Below, one piece after another: positions 42,885 through 52,609 of a stretch of 64,000 bases of DNA. The translations under genes and the position numbers were made by a program. The stretch is from positions 62,001 to 126,000 of the forward strand of contig JAHCID010000001.1 of NCBI GenBank assembly GCA_026129405.1, written 5' to 3'. The stretch's first letter is position 1, and the number at the start of each line of letters is the position of its first letter. The notes beneath the pieces are model-generated. The model was not told the DNA's origin. It was given only the letters and a program-made list of their open reading frames with translations, and searched no databases. Source of the stretch: a bacterium. GTDB taxonomy: Bacteria; Desulfobacterota; Binatia; DP-6.

Positions 42885-44260
42885 CGCGCCGGGTGGTCGT
42901 GGTGGGGGCCGGCGTCGCCGGGCTCGCCGCCGCCCACCGCCTGCTCGCGCGCCCGGCGCGCGACGTCGAGGTCGTGCTCTACGAAGCCGGCCCCCGTGCC
43001 GGCGGCCCCATCGGCACGGAGCACGTCGACGGCTTCGCGATCGAGCTCGGCCCCGACACGTTCATCACCGACAAGCCGTGGGCGCTGGCGCTGTGCGAGC
43101 GGCTCGGCTTCGCCGACGCGCTGATCGCCACCCGACCCGGCGAGCGCCGCACGTGGGTGGTGCGCGACGGCCGTCTCGCCCCGCTGCCCGAGGGCTTCCT
43201 CATGATGGCGCCGACGGCGCCGTGGCCGCTCGTCACCTCGCCGCTCTTCTCGTGGGCCGGGAAGCTGCGCATGGCGCTCGACCTCATCCTGCCCGCGCAC
43301 CCGGTCCGCGACGAGAGCCTCGGCGCCTTCGTCCGCCGCCGGCTCGGGCGCGAGGCGCTCGAGCGGGTCGTCGATCCGCTTGTCTCCGGCATCTACACCG
43401 CCGACCCGGACCGGCTGTCGCTCGCCGCGACGATGCCGCGCTTCCAGGAGATGGAGCGCGTGCACGGCAGCGTCATCCACGGGCTTCGCCACGCCGCCGA
43501 CGCGCGCGACGCCGCCGGTGCACGCTACGGGCTCTTCGCGAGCCATCGCGACGGCATGGGCGGCTTGGTCGACGCGCTGGTCGCACGCCTGCCGCCCGGC
43601 GCGCTGCACCTCCGCACGCCCGTGCGCGGGCTCGAGCCGGGCGTGGCCGGCTGGCGCGTGCACCTCGCCGACGCCGTCGTCGAGACCGACGCGGTGATCG
43701 TCGCCGTCCCGGCGTGGGCGGCGGCGCCGCTCCTCGCCCCGCTCGACGCGAGCCTCGCCGCCGACCTCGCCGCCATCGACTACGCCTCGTCGGCGACGGT
43801 CACGTTCGCGGTGCGCGCCGGGCCCGTGCGCGACGCGCTGCGCGGCTTCGGCTTCGTGGTGCCCTTCGCCGAGGGCCGGCGGCTCGTCGCCTGCACGTTC
43901 GCGAGCCGCAAGTGGGCCGGGCGGGCGCCCGACGGCTACGAGCTGCTGCGCGCGTTCGTCGGCGGGGCGCGCGATCCCGGCATCGTCGACGCCGACGACG
44001 CGACCCTCGTCGCCACGGCGCGGGGGGAGCTCGAGGCGCTGCTGCGCGTCCCCATCGAGCCCGTGCTCACCCGGGTGGCGCGCCACCGGCGCGCGATGCC
44101 GCAGTACGCCGTCGGCCATCTCGACCGCGTCGCCGCCCTCGAGGCCCGCCTCGCGACGCTGCCGGGGCTGGCGCTCGCGGGGGCGGCCTATCGCGGCGTC
44201 GGCATCCCCGACTGCGTACGCAGCGGCGAAGCCGCCGCCGACGCCCTCGGCTTCCGTTAG
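42881..44260 (+). CDS. hemG: Oxygen-dependent (HemY-type) protoporphyrinogen oxidase
   Basis: A 459-residue flavoprotein oxidising protoporphyrinogen IX to protoporphyrin IX. The FAD motif is VVVVGAGVAGLAAAHRL, with ELGPDTFITDKP, DPLVSGIYTADPDRLSLAATMPRF and the C-terminal LALAGAAYRGVGIPDCVRSGEAAA signature. It is of the HemY/PPO type, so it needs O2 or coprooxidase-like chemistry, in line with the aerobic oxidase that follows. GTG start overlapping hemH. About 104 bases separate it from coxB. Confidence 0.95.
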   Translation: MTRRVVVVGAGVAGLAAAHRLLARPARDVEVVLYEAGPRAGGPIGTEHVDGFAIELGPDTFITDKPWALALCERLGFADALIATRPGERRTWVVRDGRLAPLPEGFLMMAPTAPWPLVTSPLFSWAGKLRMALDLILPAHPVRDESLGAFVRRRLGREALERVVDPLVSGIYTADPDRLSLAATMPRFQEMERVHGSVIHGLRHAADARDAAGARYGLFASHRDGMGGLVDALVARLPPGALHLRTPVRGLEPGVAGWRVHLADAVVETDAVIVAVPAWAAAPLLAPLDASLAADLAAIDYASSATVTFAVRAGPVRDALRGFGFVVPFAEGRRLVACTFASRKWAGRAPDGYELLRAFVGGARDPGIVDADDATLVATARGELEALLRVPIEPVLTRVARHRRAMPQYAVGHLDRVAALEARLATLPGLALAGAAYRGVGIPDCVRSGEAAADALGFR

Positions 44261-44364
44261 CGCCGGCCCGGGGGCATCCCGGTCGCCGTGGGATCGCTGG
44301 AACCTCCGCAGGGCCCGTGGTATCCGCCCGCGCGGTTTCGCGGCCGGTCTCGCAGGAGGACGTG

Positions 44365-45066
44365 ATGCTCTCGTGGCTCCCGGAGAACATCTCCACGTAC
44401 GGAGCCGACATCGACTCGGTCTACGCGCTCATCTACTGGTGCGTCGCGCCGTGGTTCCTCGTGACGGAGGGCCTGATCCTGCTCTCCCTGCTGTGGTTCC
44501 GACGCCGCCCCGGGCGCCGCGCGCTCTACTTCCGCGGCGACACCTGGGGACAGCTGGCGTGGATCCTGATCCCGACGGCGGTCGTGCTCGGGCTCGACTT
44601 CTGGATCGACCTGCGCAGCGCGCCGGTGTGGGCCAACGTGAAGCAGCACGTGCCGGCCGCGAACGCGTTCCGGGTGCAGGTGCTCGCGAAGCAGTTCAAC
44701 TGGCAGTTCACCTATCCCGGCCCCGACGGCGTCTTCGGCACCGCCGACGACAAGCAGCTCGACAACGAGCTGCACGTCCCGCAGGACCGCGACGTCGTCT
44801 TCACGCTCGAGTCGGCGGACGTCGTGCACAGCTTCTTCGTCCCCGTGCTGCGGCTGAAGCAGGACGTGCTCCCGGGACGCACGATCCGCGGCTGGTTCAA
44901 CGCCACGCGGCCGGGACGCTTCGAGCTGCCGTGCGCCGAGCTGTGCGGCTTCGGGCACTACACGATGCGCGGATTCCTCATCGTCCACACGCCCGAGGAA
45001 TGGGACCTCTGGACGCAGGAGCAGTGGCCGCAGGCGGCCGCCGCCCCGGCGGGGGGCGGCTCGTGA
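44365..45066 (+). CDS. coxB: Cytochrome c oxidase subunit II
   Basis: A 233-residue membrane protein with two N-terminal helices ([23 protein letters not shown] and [15 protein letters not shown]) and a periplasmic CuA domain. CuA ligands are visible: His in SADVVHSFF and [12 protein letters not shown] (Cys, Cys, His and Met). The W-Q-F-T-Y aromatic patch for electron entry is in FNWQFTYPG. No C-terminal cytochrome c domain, so it is aa3-type rather than caa3. No obvious signal peptide or lipobox. An AGGAGG Shine-Dalgarno precedes the ATG. Confidence 0.9.
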   Translation: MLSWLPENISTYGADIDSVYALIYWCVAPWFLVTEGLILLSLLWFRRRPGRRALYFRGDTWGQLAWILIPTAVVLGLDFWIDLRSAPVWANVKQHVPAANAFRVQVLAKQFNWQFTYPGPDGVFGTADDKQLDNELHVPQDRDVVFTLESADVVHSFFVPVLRLKQDVLPGRTIRGWFNATRPGRFELPCAELCGFGHYTMRGFLIVHTPEEWDLWTQEQWPQAAAAPAGGGS

Positions 45067-46805
45067 GCCATGCGACGCATTCCCACGGCGCCGCCCCGGC
45101 GGGCACGCCCGCCGCGCCGCAGGGCTTCTGGACGACGTGGGTCTTCTCGCTCGACCACAAGACGATCGGCAAGCAGTACCTCGCGATCGGCGTGCTGATG
45201 GCGGTGATCGGCGGGCTCCTCGCCTACATGATCCGCTGGCAGCTGGCGTGGCCGGAGACCGCCGTGCCCGGCTTCGGCTGGGTGCCGCAGCCGACGATGT
45301 TCGACGGCATCGTCCCGCCCGAGGTCTACAACGCGCTGGTAACGATGCACGGCACCATCATGGTGTTCTTCGTCGCCATGCCGATCCTGCTCGGCGCCTT
45401 CGGCAACTTCCTCCTGCCGCTCATGGTGGGCGCGCCGGACATGGCGTTCCCGCGTCTCAACCGCCTCTCGGTGTGGACGCTGGCGCTGGCGTCGGTCGTC
45501 CTGCTGGCGTCGTTCTTCGTCCCGGGCGGCGCGGCGTCGGCGGGCTGGACGAGCTACGCGCCGCTGTCCGCCGACGCGGCCTACACGGGCGTGGGCCTCG
45601 GCATCGACCTGTGGCTGGTCGCGCTGGCGCTCGAGTTCGCATCGTTCCTCATGGGCGGCGTCAACTTCCTCACCACCGTGGTCAACATGCGCGCGCCCGG
45701 CATGACGCTCTGGCGCCTGCCGCTGCTGGTGTGGATGCAGCTCGTGGCGGCGGTGCTGTTCCTCCTGTCGGTGGGGCCGCTCGTCGCCGCCTGCCTCATG
45801 CTGTTCGCCGACCGCACGCTCGGCACGGCGTTCTTCCTGCCCGGGCGCGGCGGCGACGCGCTGCTCTGGCAGCACCTCTTCTGGTTCTTCGGCCACCCCG
45901 AGGTCTACGTCATCATGCTGCCGGGGTTCGGCATCTTCATGGAGATCCTGCCCGTCTTCGCGCGCAAGCCGTTCTTCGCCTATCGCGCCGTGGTCTGGTC
46001 GGTGATCGTCGCCGGCGCGCTCAGCTTCATCGTCTGGGCACACCACATGTTCGTCTCGGGCATCGACCCGCGGCTCGCCAACCCGTTCACCATCACCACC
46101 ATCCTCATCTCCGTGCCGTTCGCCGTCATGGTGGGCGCGATGCTGGCGACGCTGTGGGGCGGCGCGATCCAGCTCGCGACGCCGATGCTGTTCGCGCTGG
46201 GCGGCCTCGCGACCTTCCTCGTCGGCGGCGTCACCGGCATCTTCCTCGGCTCGGCGGCGGTCGACGTCTACCTGCACGACACCTACTTCGTGGTCGCGCA
46301 CTTCCACTACACGCTGTTCCCCGCGGTGATCTTCGGCGGGCTCGCCGGGCTCTACTACTGGTTCCCGAAGATGTTCGGCCGTCTGCTGAACGAGCCGCTC
46401 GGCAAGCTGCACTTCTGGATCACGTTCGTCAGCTTCAACGTCGTCTTCGTCCCGCTCTTCCTGGTCGGGACCGCGGGCCACATGCGGCGCATCTACGATC
46501 CGACCCAGTACGACTTCCTGCAGCCGTTCATGGGCCAGCACGCGCTCGTCACCAGGGCGGCGATCGTCCTCATGCTCGCGCAGGTCCTCCTGCTGGTGAA
46601 CGTCGTCTGGACGCTCCTGCGCGGCCGGCAGGCGCCCGACAACCCGTGGCAGGCGAACACGCTCGAGTGGGCGACGACGTCGCCGCCGCCGCACGGCAAC
46701 TTCGCCGCGCCGCCCGCGGTGCACCGCGATCCGTACGAGTACTCGCCGCCCGGCTACGCCGAGGACTGGCTGCCGCAGCACGCCCCCGCCGGAGGCGGCC
46801 GGTGA
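45063..46805 (+). CDS. coxA: Cytochrome c oxidase subunit I (heme-copper oxidase, A-like)
   Basis: A 580-residue, 12-helix catalytic subunit. Heme and CuB ligands are present: [10 protein letters not shown] (low-spin heme His), H278 in GHPEVY with cross-link Tyr282, the [10 protein letters not shown] pair, and VAHFHYTLF. So the O2-reducing site looks complete. Proton-path residues differ: the K-channel Lys of the usual VPTGIK segment is replaced (VPFAVM, Met356), and the D-channel Asp region reads PPEVYN, with Glu87 one position off. GTG start overlapping coxB. Confidence 0.9.
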   Translation: MSHATHSHGAAPAGTPAAPQGFWTTWVFSLDHKTIGKQYLAIGVLMAVIGGLLAYMIRWQLAWPETAVPGFGWVPQPTMFDGIVPPEVYNALVTMHGTIMVFFVAMPILLGAFGNFLLPLMVGAPDMAFPRLNRLSVWTLALASVVLLASFFVPGGAASAGWTSYAPLSADAAYTGVGLGIDLWLVALALEFASFLMGGVNFLTTVVNMRAPGMTLWRLPLLVWMQLVAAVLFLLSVGPLVAACLMLFADRTLGTAFFLPGRGGDALLWQHLFWFFGHPEVYVIMLPGFGIFMEILPVFARKPFFAYRAVVWSVIVAGALSFIVWAHHMFVSGIDPRLANPFTITTILISVPFAVMVGAMLATLWGGAIQLATPMLFALGGLATFLVGGVTGIFLGSAAVDVYLHDTYFVVAHFHYTLFPAVIFGGLAGLYYWFPKMFGRLLNEPLGKLHFWITFVSFNVVFVPLFLVGTAGHMRRIYDPTQYDFLQPFMGQHALVTRAAIVLMLAQVLLLVNVVWTLLRGRQAPDNPWQANTLEWATTSPPPHGNFAAPPAVHRDPYEYSPPGYAEDWLPQHAPAGGGR

Positions 46806-47398
46806 GCGCCCCCGCCGCCGCGGAGCGGCGCGACGTCGAGGGCGGCGCCTTCGCGCGCATGCCGCTCGGACGTGCGGGCATGTGGTGGTTCCTCGCCTCC
46901 GAGGTGATGGTCTTCGGCGCGCTCATGATCACCTACGTCGTGAACCGCATCGCGGCCGGCGGCTGGGGCGCGGAGCGCGCCCACGTGAACGCGCGCATCG
47001 CCGCGGTGAACACGCTGCTCCTCCTGACCAGCAGCCTCACGGTCGTGCTCGCGCTCCAGGCCGAGCGCGACGCGACGACCGCGCGCACGCGCCGCTTCCT
47101 GGTCGCGACCATCGGCCTCGGCCTCGGCTTCCTCGGGCTGAAGGCGGTCGAGTACTTGCTCGAGCTGCGCGCGGGCCATGCGCCGTGGAGCGGCGCGTTC
47201 TGGTCGTACTACTACCTCATGACCGGGCTGCACGGCCTGCACGTCCTGGGCGGCATCGTCGCGCTGGCGTGGCTGTGGATCGGCCTCGGCCGGCCGGGCG
47301 CCGCGGCGCTGCGACACCGGGTCGAGTACGTCGGCCTGTACTGGCACTTCGTCGACCTCGTGTGGATCTTCCTCTTCCCCCTCCTCTACCTGTCGTGA
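46802..47398 (+). CDS. coxC: Cytochrome c oxidase subunit III
   Basis: A 198-residue protein with five membrane helices, the short form of subunit III. It has [20 protein letters not shown] with the conserved Glu, [17 protein letters not shown] and the [17 protein letters not shown] and [22 protein letters not shown] ends. GTG start overlapping coxA; stop overlapping the subunit IV gene. It stabilises subunit I and its proton path. Confidence 0.9.
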   Translation: MSAPAAAERRDVEGGAFARMPLGRAGMWWFLASEVMVFGALMITYVVNRIAAGGWGAERAHVNARIAAVNTLLLLTSSLTVVLALQAERDATTARTRRFLVATIGLGLGFLGLKAVEYLLELRAGHAPWSGAFWSYYYLMTGLHGLHVLGGIVALAWLWIGLGRPGAAALRHRVEYVGLYWHFVDLVWIFLFPLLYLS

Positions 47399-47652
47399 CG
47401 AGCCCCCTCGCCGTCTGGGTCTGGCTGGTCGTCCTCGTGGGCGCCGGTCTCGCGCTCTTCCTGCTGCCGCTGTCGCACGAGCTGATCACCGCGATCCTCA
47501 TGGGCATCGCGGCGGTGAAGGCGTTCCTCGTCGCGCGCCACTACATGCACCTGAAGGGTCAGCCGGCGATGCTCTACGCGGTCGCGCTCGTACCCGTCGT
47601 GCTGGCGATCGTCCTCGGGGTCGTCCTGCTGCCCGACGTGGCGTACCGTTGA
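47395..47652 (+). CDS. Cytochrome c oxidase subunit IV (small, caa3/CoxD-like)
   Basis: An 85-residue protein with three hydrophobic helices, [41 protein letters not shown] and [17 protein letters not shown], matching the COX4_pro family ([14 protein letters not shown] is its recognisable core). GTG start overlapping coxC. It lies 3 bases before the second subunit III gene. Confidence 0.85.
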   Translation: MTSPLAVWVWLVVLVGAGLALFLLPLSHELITAILMGIAAVKAFLVARHYMHLKGQPAMLYAVALVPVVLAIVLGVVLLPDVAYR

Positions 47653-47655
47653 GCC

Positions 47656-48276
47656 ATGGCGACGCGCGCCACTCCCCGCCTGCGCCGCGGCCGCCCGGGC
47701 GAGCCGGCTCCGCCTCCCGCCGAGCGGCCGGGCATCCCGAGCATCGTCTTCGGGACGCTCGTCTTCATCGGCAGCGAGGTGATGTTCTTCGCCGCGCTCA
47801 TCAGCGCCTTTCTCGTGCTGCGCGCCGGCGCGGGCGGCTGGCCGCCGCCGGGACAGCCCCGCCTGCCGATGGGGCTCACGCTGGCGAACACCCTCGTCCT
47901 GTTCGCGAGCGCGTGGACGATGTGGCGCGCGCAACGCGCCGTCCGCGCCGACGACCGCCACGGGCTCGCGCAGTGGCTCGGCGTCACCGTCACGCTCGGT
48001 GCGGTGTTCGTGCTCGTCCAGGGCACCGAGTGGATCCGCATGCTGGCGTTCGGGCTCGACGCCACGGCGAACCTGTACGGAGCGGTGTTCTACACCGTCA
48101 TCGCGACGCACGGCGCGCACGTGCTCGGCGGCATCGCGCTGCTCCTCTTCGTCTGGTGGCGCGCCCGCGCGGGTCGCTACCGGGCGACGAGCCACGACGG
48201 CGTCGATGCCGCGGCGCTGTTCTGGTACTTCGTCGTGGGGATATGGCCGCTCCTCTTCACGCTGGTATACCTGTGA
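47656..48276 (+). CDS. Second subunit III-like protein of the oxidase operon
   Basis: A 206-residue, five-helix protein related to coxC: GTLVFIGSEVMFFAALISAFLV (with conserved Glu), VQGTEWIRMLAFG and TVIATHGAHVLGGIALLLFVWW, ending FWYFVVGIWPLLFTLVYL. It has a Pro/Arg-rich N-terminus of about 30 residues. The presence of two subunit III-like genes in one operon, divergent from each other, suggests different partners or a second, heteromeric arrangement. Confidence 0.85.
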   Translation: MATRATPRLRRGRPGEPAPPPAERPGIPSIVFGTLVFIGSEVMFFAALISAFLVLRAGAGGWPPPGQPRLPMGLTLANTLVLFASAWTMWRAQRAVRADDRHGLAQWLGVTVTLGAVFVLVQGTEWIRMLAFGLDATANLYGAVFYTVIATHGAHVLGGIALLLFVWWRARAGRYRATSHDGVDAAALFWYFVVGIWPLLFTLVYL

Positions 48277-48278
48277 CC

Positions 48279-48542
48279 ATGCGTGCTGCGGCGACGGCGG
48301 GCGGGCTCGTGCTGGTGGCCGCGCCGGCCGCCATCGCCTGCCCCGGCTGCTATCAGACGCTGGGCGACGACGTGCTCGGCGCCTACCTCGCGACCGCCGT
48401 CGGGCTCTCGCTGCTCCCCTTCGGCATCATCGGCGCGATCGCGGCGACCGTGTGGTGGTACGGCCGCAGCACCGGCCCGGCCGCGGCACGCCGGCGCCAG
48501 CGCCGCCGGCTGCGCCTCGTGCGCGGCGGCGTCGCCGGCTGA
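48279..48542 (+). CDS. Small membrane protein with CPGCYQ motif, end of cox operon
   Basis: An 87-residue protein with a signal peptide-like N-terminus ending near AIA, then CPGCYQ, a short loop, a membrane helix (LSLLPFGIIGAIAATVWWY) and an Arg-rich cytoplasmic tail. The CxxC stands just outside the membrane, a place suited to Cu or disulfide handling for CuA/CuB assembly; this is inference. A GTG at 48273 overlapping the preceding stop is an equally likely start. No named family recognised. Confidence 0.6.
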   Translation: MRAAATAGGLVLVAAPAAIACPGCYQTLGDDVLGAYLATAVGLSLLPFGIIGAIAATVWWYGRSTGPAAARRRQRRRLRLVRGGVAG

Positions 48543-49226
48543 TCAGCCGAGCGCGAGCGGCCGCGCCAGCGCCTCCACCACCTGCGGGTAGAGGCTCCTC
48601 TTCAGCACGCCCATGGCGGGACCTGCCTTCGACGCCCGCGCCGCGGCGATCGCGATGGCACGCGGCAGCAGCGCCGCCTCGTCGAGCGCCTCGTCGACGA
48701 CGCCGCGCGCCGCCGCCTCGGCGCCGCCGATCCGCGCCCCGGTGACGACGAGGTCGTGCGCCACCCGTGCCGGCACGCGCGCCAGCAGCAGCGCGGCCAT
48801 GCCGGGATGGAACGCGACCTCGAGGTCGACCTCGGGCATGCAGAAGTAGCCGCGGTCGGCGCGCATCAGCTGGACGTCGGCGGCGAGGGCGAGCAGCGCG
48901 CCGGCGCCGAACGCGTGCCCGTTCACCACCGCGACCGTGGGCGCCGGACAGGTGAAGAGGCGTCCGACGATGCCGAGCACGCGGCCGACGTAGGCGGTCG
49001 CGCCCTCCTGGCCGGCGCGCATCATCTCCTCGAGGTCGAGGCCGTTGGAGAAGAATTTGCCGGTCCCGGTGAGGACGACCGCAGCCGGGCCGGCGCCGCC
49101 CTCGATCGCGTCCAGCGCCCGCTCCAGCGCCTCCATCAGCGGGGGCGTGAAGCGGTTCTCGCCGCCGTCGAGCCGCAGGATGGAGACGTCGCCGTCGCGG
49201 GTGAGGTCCAGCATGCGGGCCGTCAT
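48543..49226 (-). CDS. Enoyl-CoA hydratase/isomerase family protein
   Basis: A 227-residue crotonase-fold protein. FSNGLDLEEM gives the first oxyanion-hole part and NGHAFGAGALLALAAD the second; PEVDLEVAFHPGMAALL follows. The usual catalytic Glu pair of hydratases is not clear: the second position is in MPEVDLEV, which fits isomerases (ECI-like) better. An in-frame ATG at 49214 is an alternative start. It converges with the cox operon, stop against stop. Confidence 0.8.
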   Translation of the reverse strand: MTARMLDLTRDGDVSILRLDGGENRFTPPLMEALERALDAIEGGAGPAAVVLTGTGKFFSNGLDLEEMMRAGQEGATAYVGRVLGIVGRLFTCPAPTVAVVNGHAFGAGALLALAADVQLMRADRGYFCMPEVDLEVAFHPGMAALLLARVPARVAHDLVVTGARIGGAEAAARGVVDEALDEAALLPRAIAIAAARASKAGPAMGVLKRSLYPQVVEALARPLALG

Positions 49227-49295
49227 TCCCGCCCGACCCGGCCGACTCAAGTCCATCCATCCGGGTGCCGATATACGCCCTGACCATCCCGCCCC

Positions 49296-50708
49296 ATGCC
49301 AGCTCCCGGCGATCACACCGACGGCCGTCTCCACAGCCTGCTGACCCGCGCCGGCAGCGGCTCCGATTTTCCCGCGCACGCGCAGATCATCCGCCAGATC
49401 CACGCCGCCGTGCAGAAGGACAACTGCGCGGCGCTCGACGTCGTACGCATCATCCTGAAGGACCCGGGCCTCTCGTCGAAGGTGCTGCGCGTCGTCAACT
49501 CGGCGTACTACCGGCACCAGACGGAGCCGATCTCCACGGTGACGCGCGCGGTGATCATCCTCGGCTTCGAGACCATCCGCGACGTCACGACCGGGCTCCT
49601 CCTGCTCGAGGATCTCGTGAAGCGCGGCCAGACCAGCGAGTACATCCGCGAGGGCCTGCGCCGCTCGCTGTACTGCGGCCTGCTGGCGCAGGCGCTGTCC
49701 GCGAAGGTCGGCTATCCGATGCCCGAAGAGGCGTACCTGCTCGGCCTGTTCGCCGACTGGGGCATGCTGTGGGTGGCGACCCACTTCCCGGACGACTTCG
49801 AGAAGGCGCAGCGGCTCGCGCGCCGGCGCGGGCTGCGCATCGAGGACGCCGCCACCGAGGTGCTCGGCGTGCCGCCGACGGCGCTCGCCGCGGGCGTGCT
49901 CGAGAAGTGGCGCTTCCCCCCCGCGTTCGCGGAGTACTTCCGCGAGACGCCGTCGGAGCGCGAGCGCCTGGCGACGCGCTCCGACGAGGGCCGCCTGCTC
50001 GCGATCGTGAACCTGGCGTCCGACTTCACGGCGCCGCAGGGCGAGATGGGTGCGGAGGTCGGCGCCTCGGTGCTGAAGCGCTTCCAGAACCTCTTCGGCC
50101 TCGCCCCCGAGCCGTTCCTCGACGCCGCCCGCAGCGCGCGCGACGCCTTCCGCCATCAGGCGCCGCTCTTCGGCCTCGAGCCCGACGATCCGGCCGCGTC
50201 CCCGAGCGACGTGCCTGCCGACGCGCCGGCCGCCAACCTCCAGGCGGCGCTCTCGATCATCTCCGAGATCACGCGCGCCATCGTCGAGCACGACGACATC
50301 AACGAGACCCTCGCCATGGTGCTGGAAGGCGTCGCGCGCGCCGGCCGCTGGGACGTCGTCTTCTTCGCGCTGCTGAACGCCGGGCGCGACCGTCTCGTCG
50401 GCCGCCTCGGCTACGGCGAGGACGTGAAGCGCTGGCTCGCGGCTCTCGACGTGCCGCTGCGTCCCGACGCCGGCGTCCTCGCCGAGTGCGTGCTGGGCTC
50501 GAAGCCGTGCCTCGGCAGCGGCACGCCGACGCCGGCCCTGTCGGCGGTGACGTCGTTCCTGGCCCTGCCCCTCGTCGTGCGCGGGCGGGCCATCGGCGTC
50601 CTCGTCGCGGGCCGCACGCAGCCGCCGGCCGCATCGACGGCCGACATGCATCTCGTGCAGCTGTTCTGCAGCCAGGCGAGTCTGGCGCTCGACCGCGCCG
50701 CGAACTGA
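49296..50708 (+). CDS. HDOD domain signalling protein with C-terminal GAF domain
   Basis: A 470-residue soluble protein. The HDOD domain (about residues 20-225) shows VVRIILKDPGLSSKVLRVVNSAYY, TVTRAVIILGFETIRDV and a YLLGLFADWGM helix; HD-type metal residues are absent, as is normal for HDOD. A GAF domain (about 310-465) ends with FLALPLVVRGRAIGVLVAG. A sensor or scaffold in cyclic-nucleotide or two-component signalling is likely. It converges with the DUF938 gene. Confidence 0.85.
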   Translation: MPAPGDHTDGRLHSLLTRAGSGSDFPAHAQIIRQIHAAVQKDNCAALDVVRIILKDPGLSSKVLRVVNSAYYRHQTEPISTVTRAVIILGFETIRDVTTGLLLLEDLVKRGQTSEYIREGLRRSLYCGLLAQALSAKVGYPMPEEAYLLGLFADWGMLWVATHFPDDFEKAQRLARRRGLRIEDAATEVLGVPPTALAAGVLEKWRFPPAFAEYFRETPSERERLATRSDEGRLLAIVNLASDFTAPQGEMGAEVGASVLKRFQNLFGLAPEPFLDAARSARDAFRHQAPLFGLEPDDPAASPSDVPADAPAANLQAALSIISEITRAIVEHDDINETLAMVLEGVARAGRWDVVFFALLNAGRDRLVGRLGYGEDVKRWLAALDVPLRPDAGVLAECVLGSKPCLGSGTPTPALSAVTSFLALPLVVRGRAIGVLVAGRTQPPAASTADMHLVQLFCSQASLALDRAAN

Positions 50709-50712
50709 GCCG

Positions 50713-51315
<603 letters not shown>

Positions 51316-51326
51316 CCGCCGACGTT

Positions 51327-51770
51327 CTACCGGGTGCCGGTCCGGCGCAACGGCGCCCCCTCGCCGCGCAGCGCCGCCTCCACCGCCCGCGCGAATTCGA
51401 GCCAGTCGAACGGAGCGCCGACGACGGCCGTGGCCCCGAGGTCGAGCGCCAGCGCGACCACGTCGTTCGCCAGCGGCCCCTCCGAGGCCTCGTGCTGCGA
51501 CGGGCCGCTCCACGACGGCCCGCCGCAGAGGCCGACGACCGGCAGGTCGGCGTCGTGCTCGCGGATCTCGCGCACGGCGTCGAGCCCGTCCTTCTGGGGC
51601 ATGAAGAGGTTGCACACGACGAGATCGAAGCGACCGCGGGCGAGGAGCGGGCGGGCGGCGGCGAGCGAGCGGACGCGCAGAACGTCCAGTCGGCGATGCT
51701 CCAGCTCGGAGGACACGCGTCGCGCGCTCTCGGGGTCGTCGTCGATGAGGAGAACGGTCGGCATGCCCAC
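51327..51770 (-). CDS. Degenerate response-regulator receiver domain
   Basis: A 147-residue single-domain receiver. LLIDDDPES supplies the acidic pocket, but the phospho-acceptor position in the [11 protein letters not shown] strand is Asn (N54) rather than Asp, and the usual KPFD near the end reads APFD, so the conserved Lys is also gone. It should not be phosphorylated in the normal way and may act as a constitutive or ligand-controlled partner. Either ATG at 51770 or at 51764 can start it. Transcribed together with the DUF938 gene. Confidence 0.8.
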   Translation of the reverse strand: MGMPTVLLIDDDPESARRVSSELEHRRLDVLRVRSLAAARPLLARGRFDLVVCNLFMPQKDGLDAVREIREHDADLPVVGLCGGPSWSGPSQHEASEGPLANDVVALALDLGATAVVGAPFDWLEFARAVEAALRGEGAPLRRTGTR

Positions 51771-51895
51771 CTCAGCAGCTTCCGTGCCCGATCGCAGCCC
51801 TTGCCGCAGCGGTCCGGGGCCGGATGCCCCTCGGACGACTCTACAAACGGGGATCGATCGTTGACTCGGCGGGGATCGCGGAGCAATCCGCGCAC

Positions 51896-52540
51896 ATGCC
51901 TACCGTCTTCGGCGTCGGTCTCTCGCCCTTCGTCCGCAAGGTCCGCGTGGTCCTCGCGGAGAAGCAGATCCCCTACGACCTGGTCCCGGTGTTCGGCCCG
52001 CAGGCGCCGCCGGACTGGAAGACCATGAGCCCGCTCGGCAAGATCCCGGCCTTCAAGGACGGCGAGCGCACGCTCTGCGATTCCTCGATCATCTGCACCT
52101 ACGTCGAGCGCACGCACCCGACGCCGGCGCTGTACCCGCAGGACCCCTACGACCACGCCCGCGCGCTGTGGATCGAGGAGTTCGCCGACACCGGCCTGGT
52201 CGAGAGCATCGGGCTGCCGATCTTCTTCAACCTGGTCGTGAACCCGCGCTTCATGGGCAAGGAGCCCGACCGTGCCCGCGCCGACCAGGCCTTCGCCGAG
52301 CAGCTGCCCCCGCGCCTCGAGTACCTCGAGGGCCAGCTCGGCGGCAGCGGCCACTTCGTCGGCGACGCCCTCACCATCGCCGACGTCGCCGTCGCCTCGC
52401 CGCTCACCAACCTGCGCCACGCCGGCTACGACGTCGACCCGAAGCGCTACCCGAAGCTCGCGAAGCACCTCGACGCGATGCAGGCGCGCCCCTCGTTCGC
52501 GGCCTGCATCGCCGAGGAGAAGGGCTTCCTCGGCGGCTGA
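51896..52540 (+). CDS. Glutathione S-transferase family protein
   Basis: A 214-residue protein. The thioredoxin-like N-terminal domain has SPFVRKVRVVLAEKQIPYDL, the cis-Pro region MSPLGKIPAFKD and the glutathione-binding CDSSIICTYVERT. The C-terminal helical domain has GDALTIADVAVASPLTNL, the N-capping box with Asp. Substrate unknown. The ATG at 51896 opens directly into the first strand; upstream in-frame codons have no homology. Confidence 0.85.
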   Translation: MPTVFGVGLSPFVRKVRVVLAEKQIPYDLVPVFGPQAPPDWKTMSPLGKIPAFKDGERTLCDSSIICTYVERTHPTPALYPQDPYDHARALWIEEFADTGLVESIGLPIFFNLVVNPRFMGKEPDRARADQAFAEQLPPRLEYLEGQLGGSGHFVGDALTIADVAVASPLTNLRHAGYDVDPKRYPKLAKHLDAMQARPSFAACIAEEKGFLGG

Positions 52541-52609
52541 GCCGCGCGCGGCACGGCCGCCGCGGCGCGGCTTCCCCGCCGCGGCGGCCGCGTGCTAGCG
52601 ACCCGCCGC

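Noticed and set aside
45063-46805. CoxA as an NO reductase
   Set aside because: The cross-link Tyr of HPEVY is present and the subunit II CuA site is complete, so an O2 reductase is favoured; kept only as an alternative in the finding.
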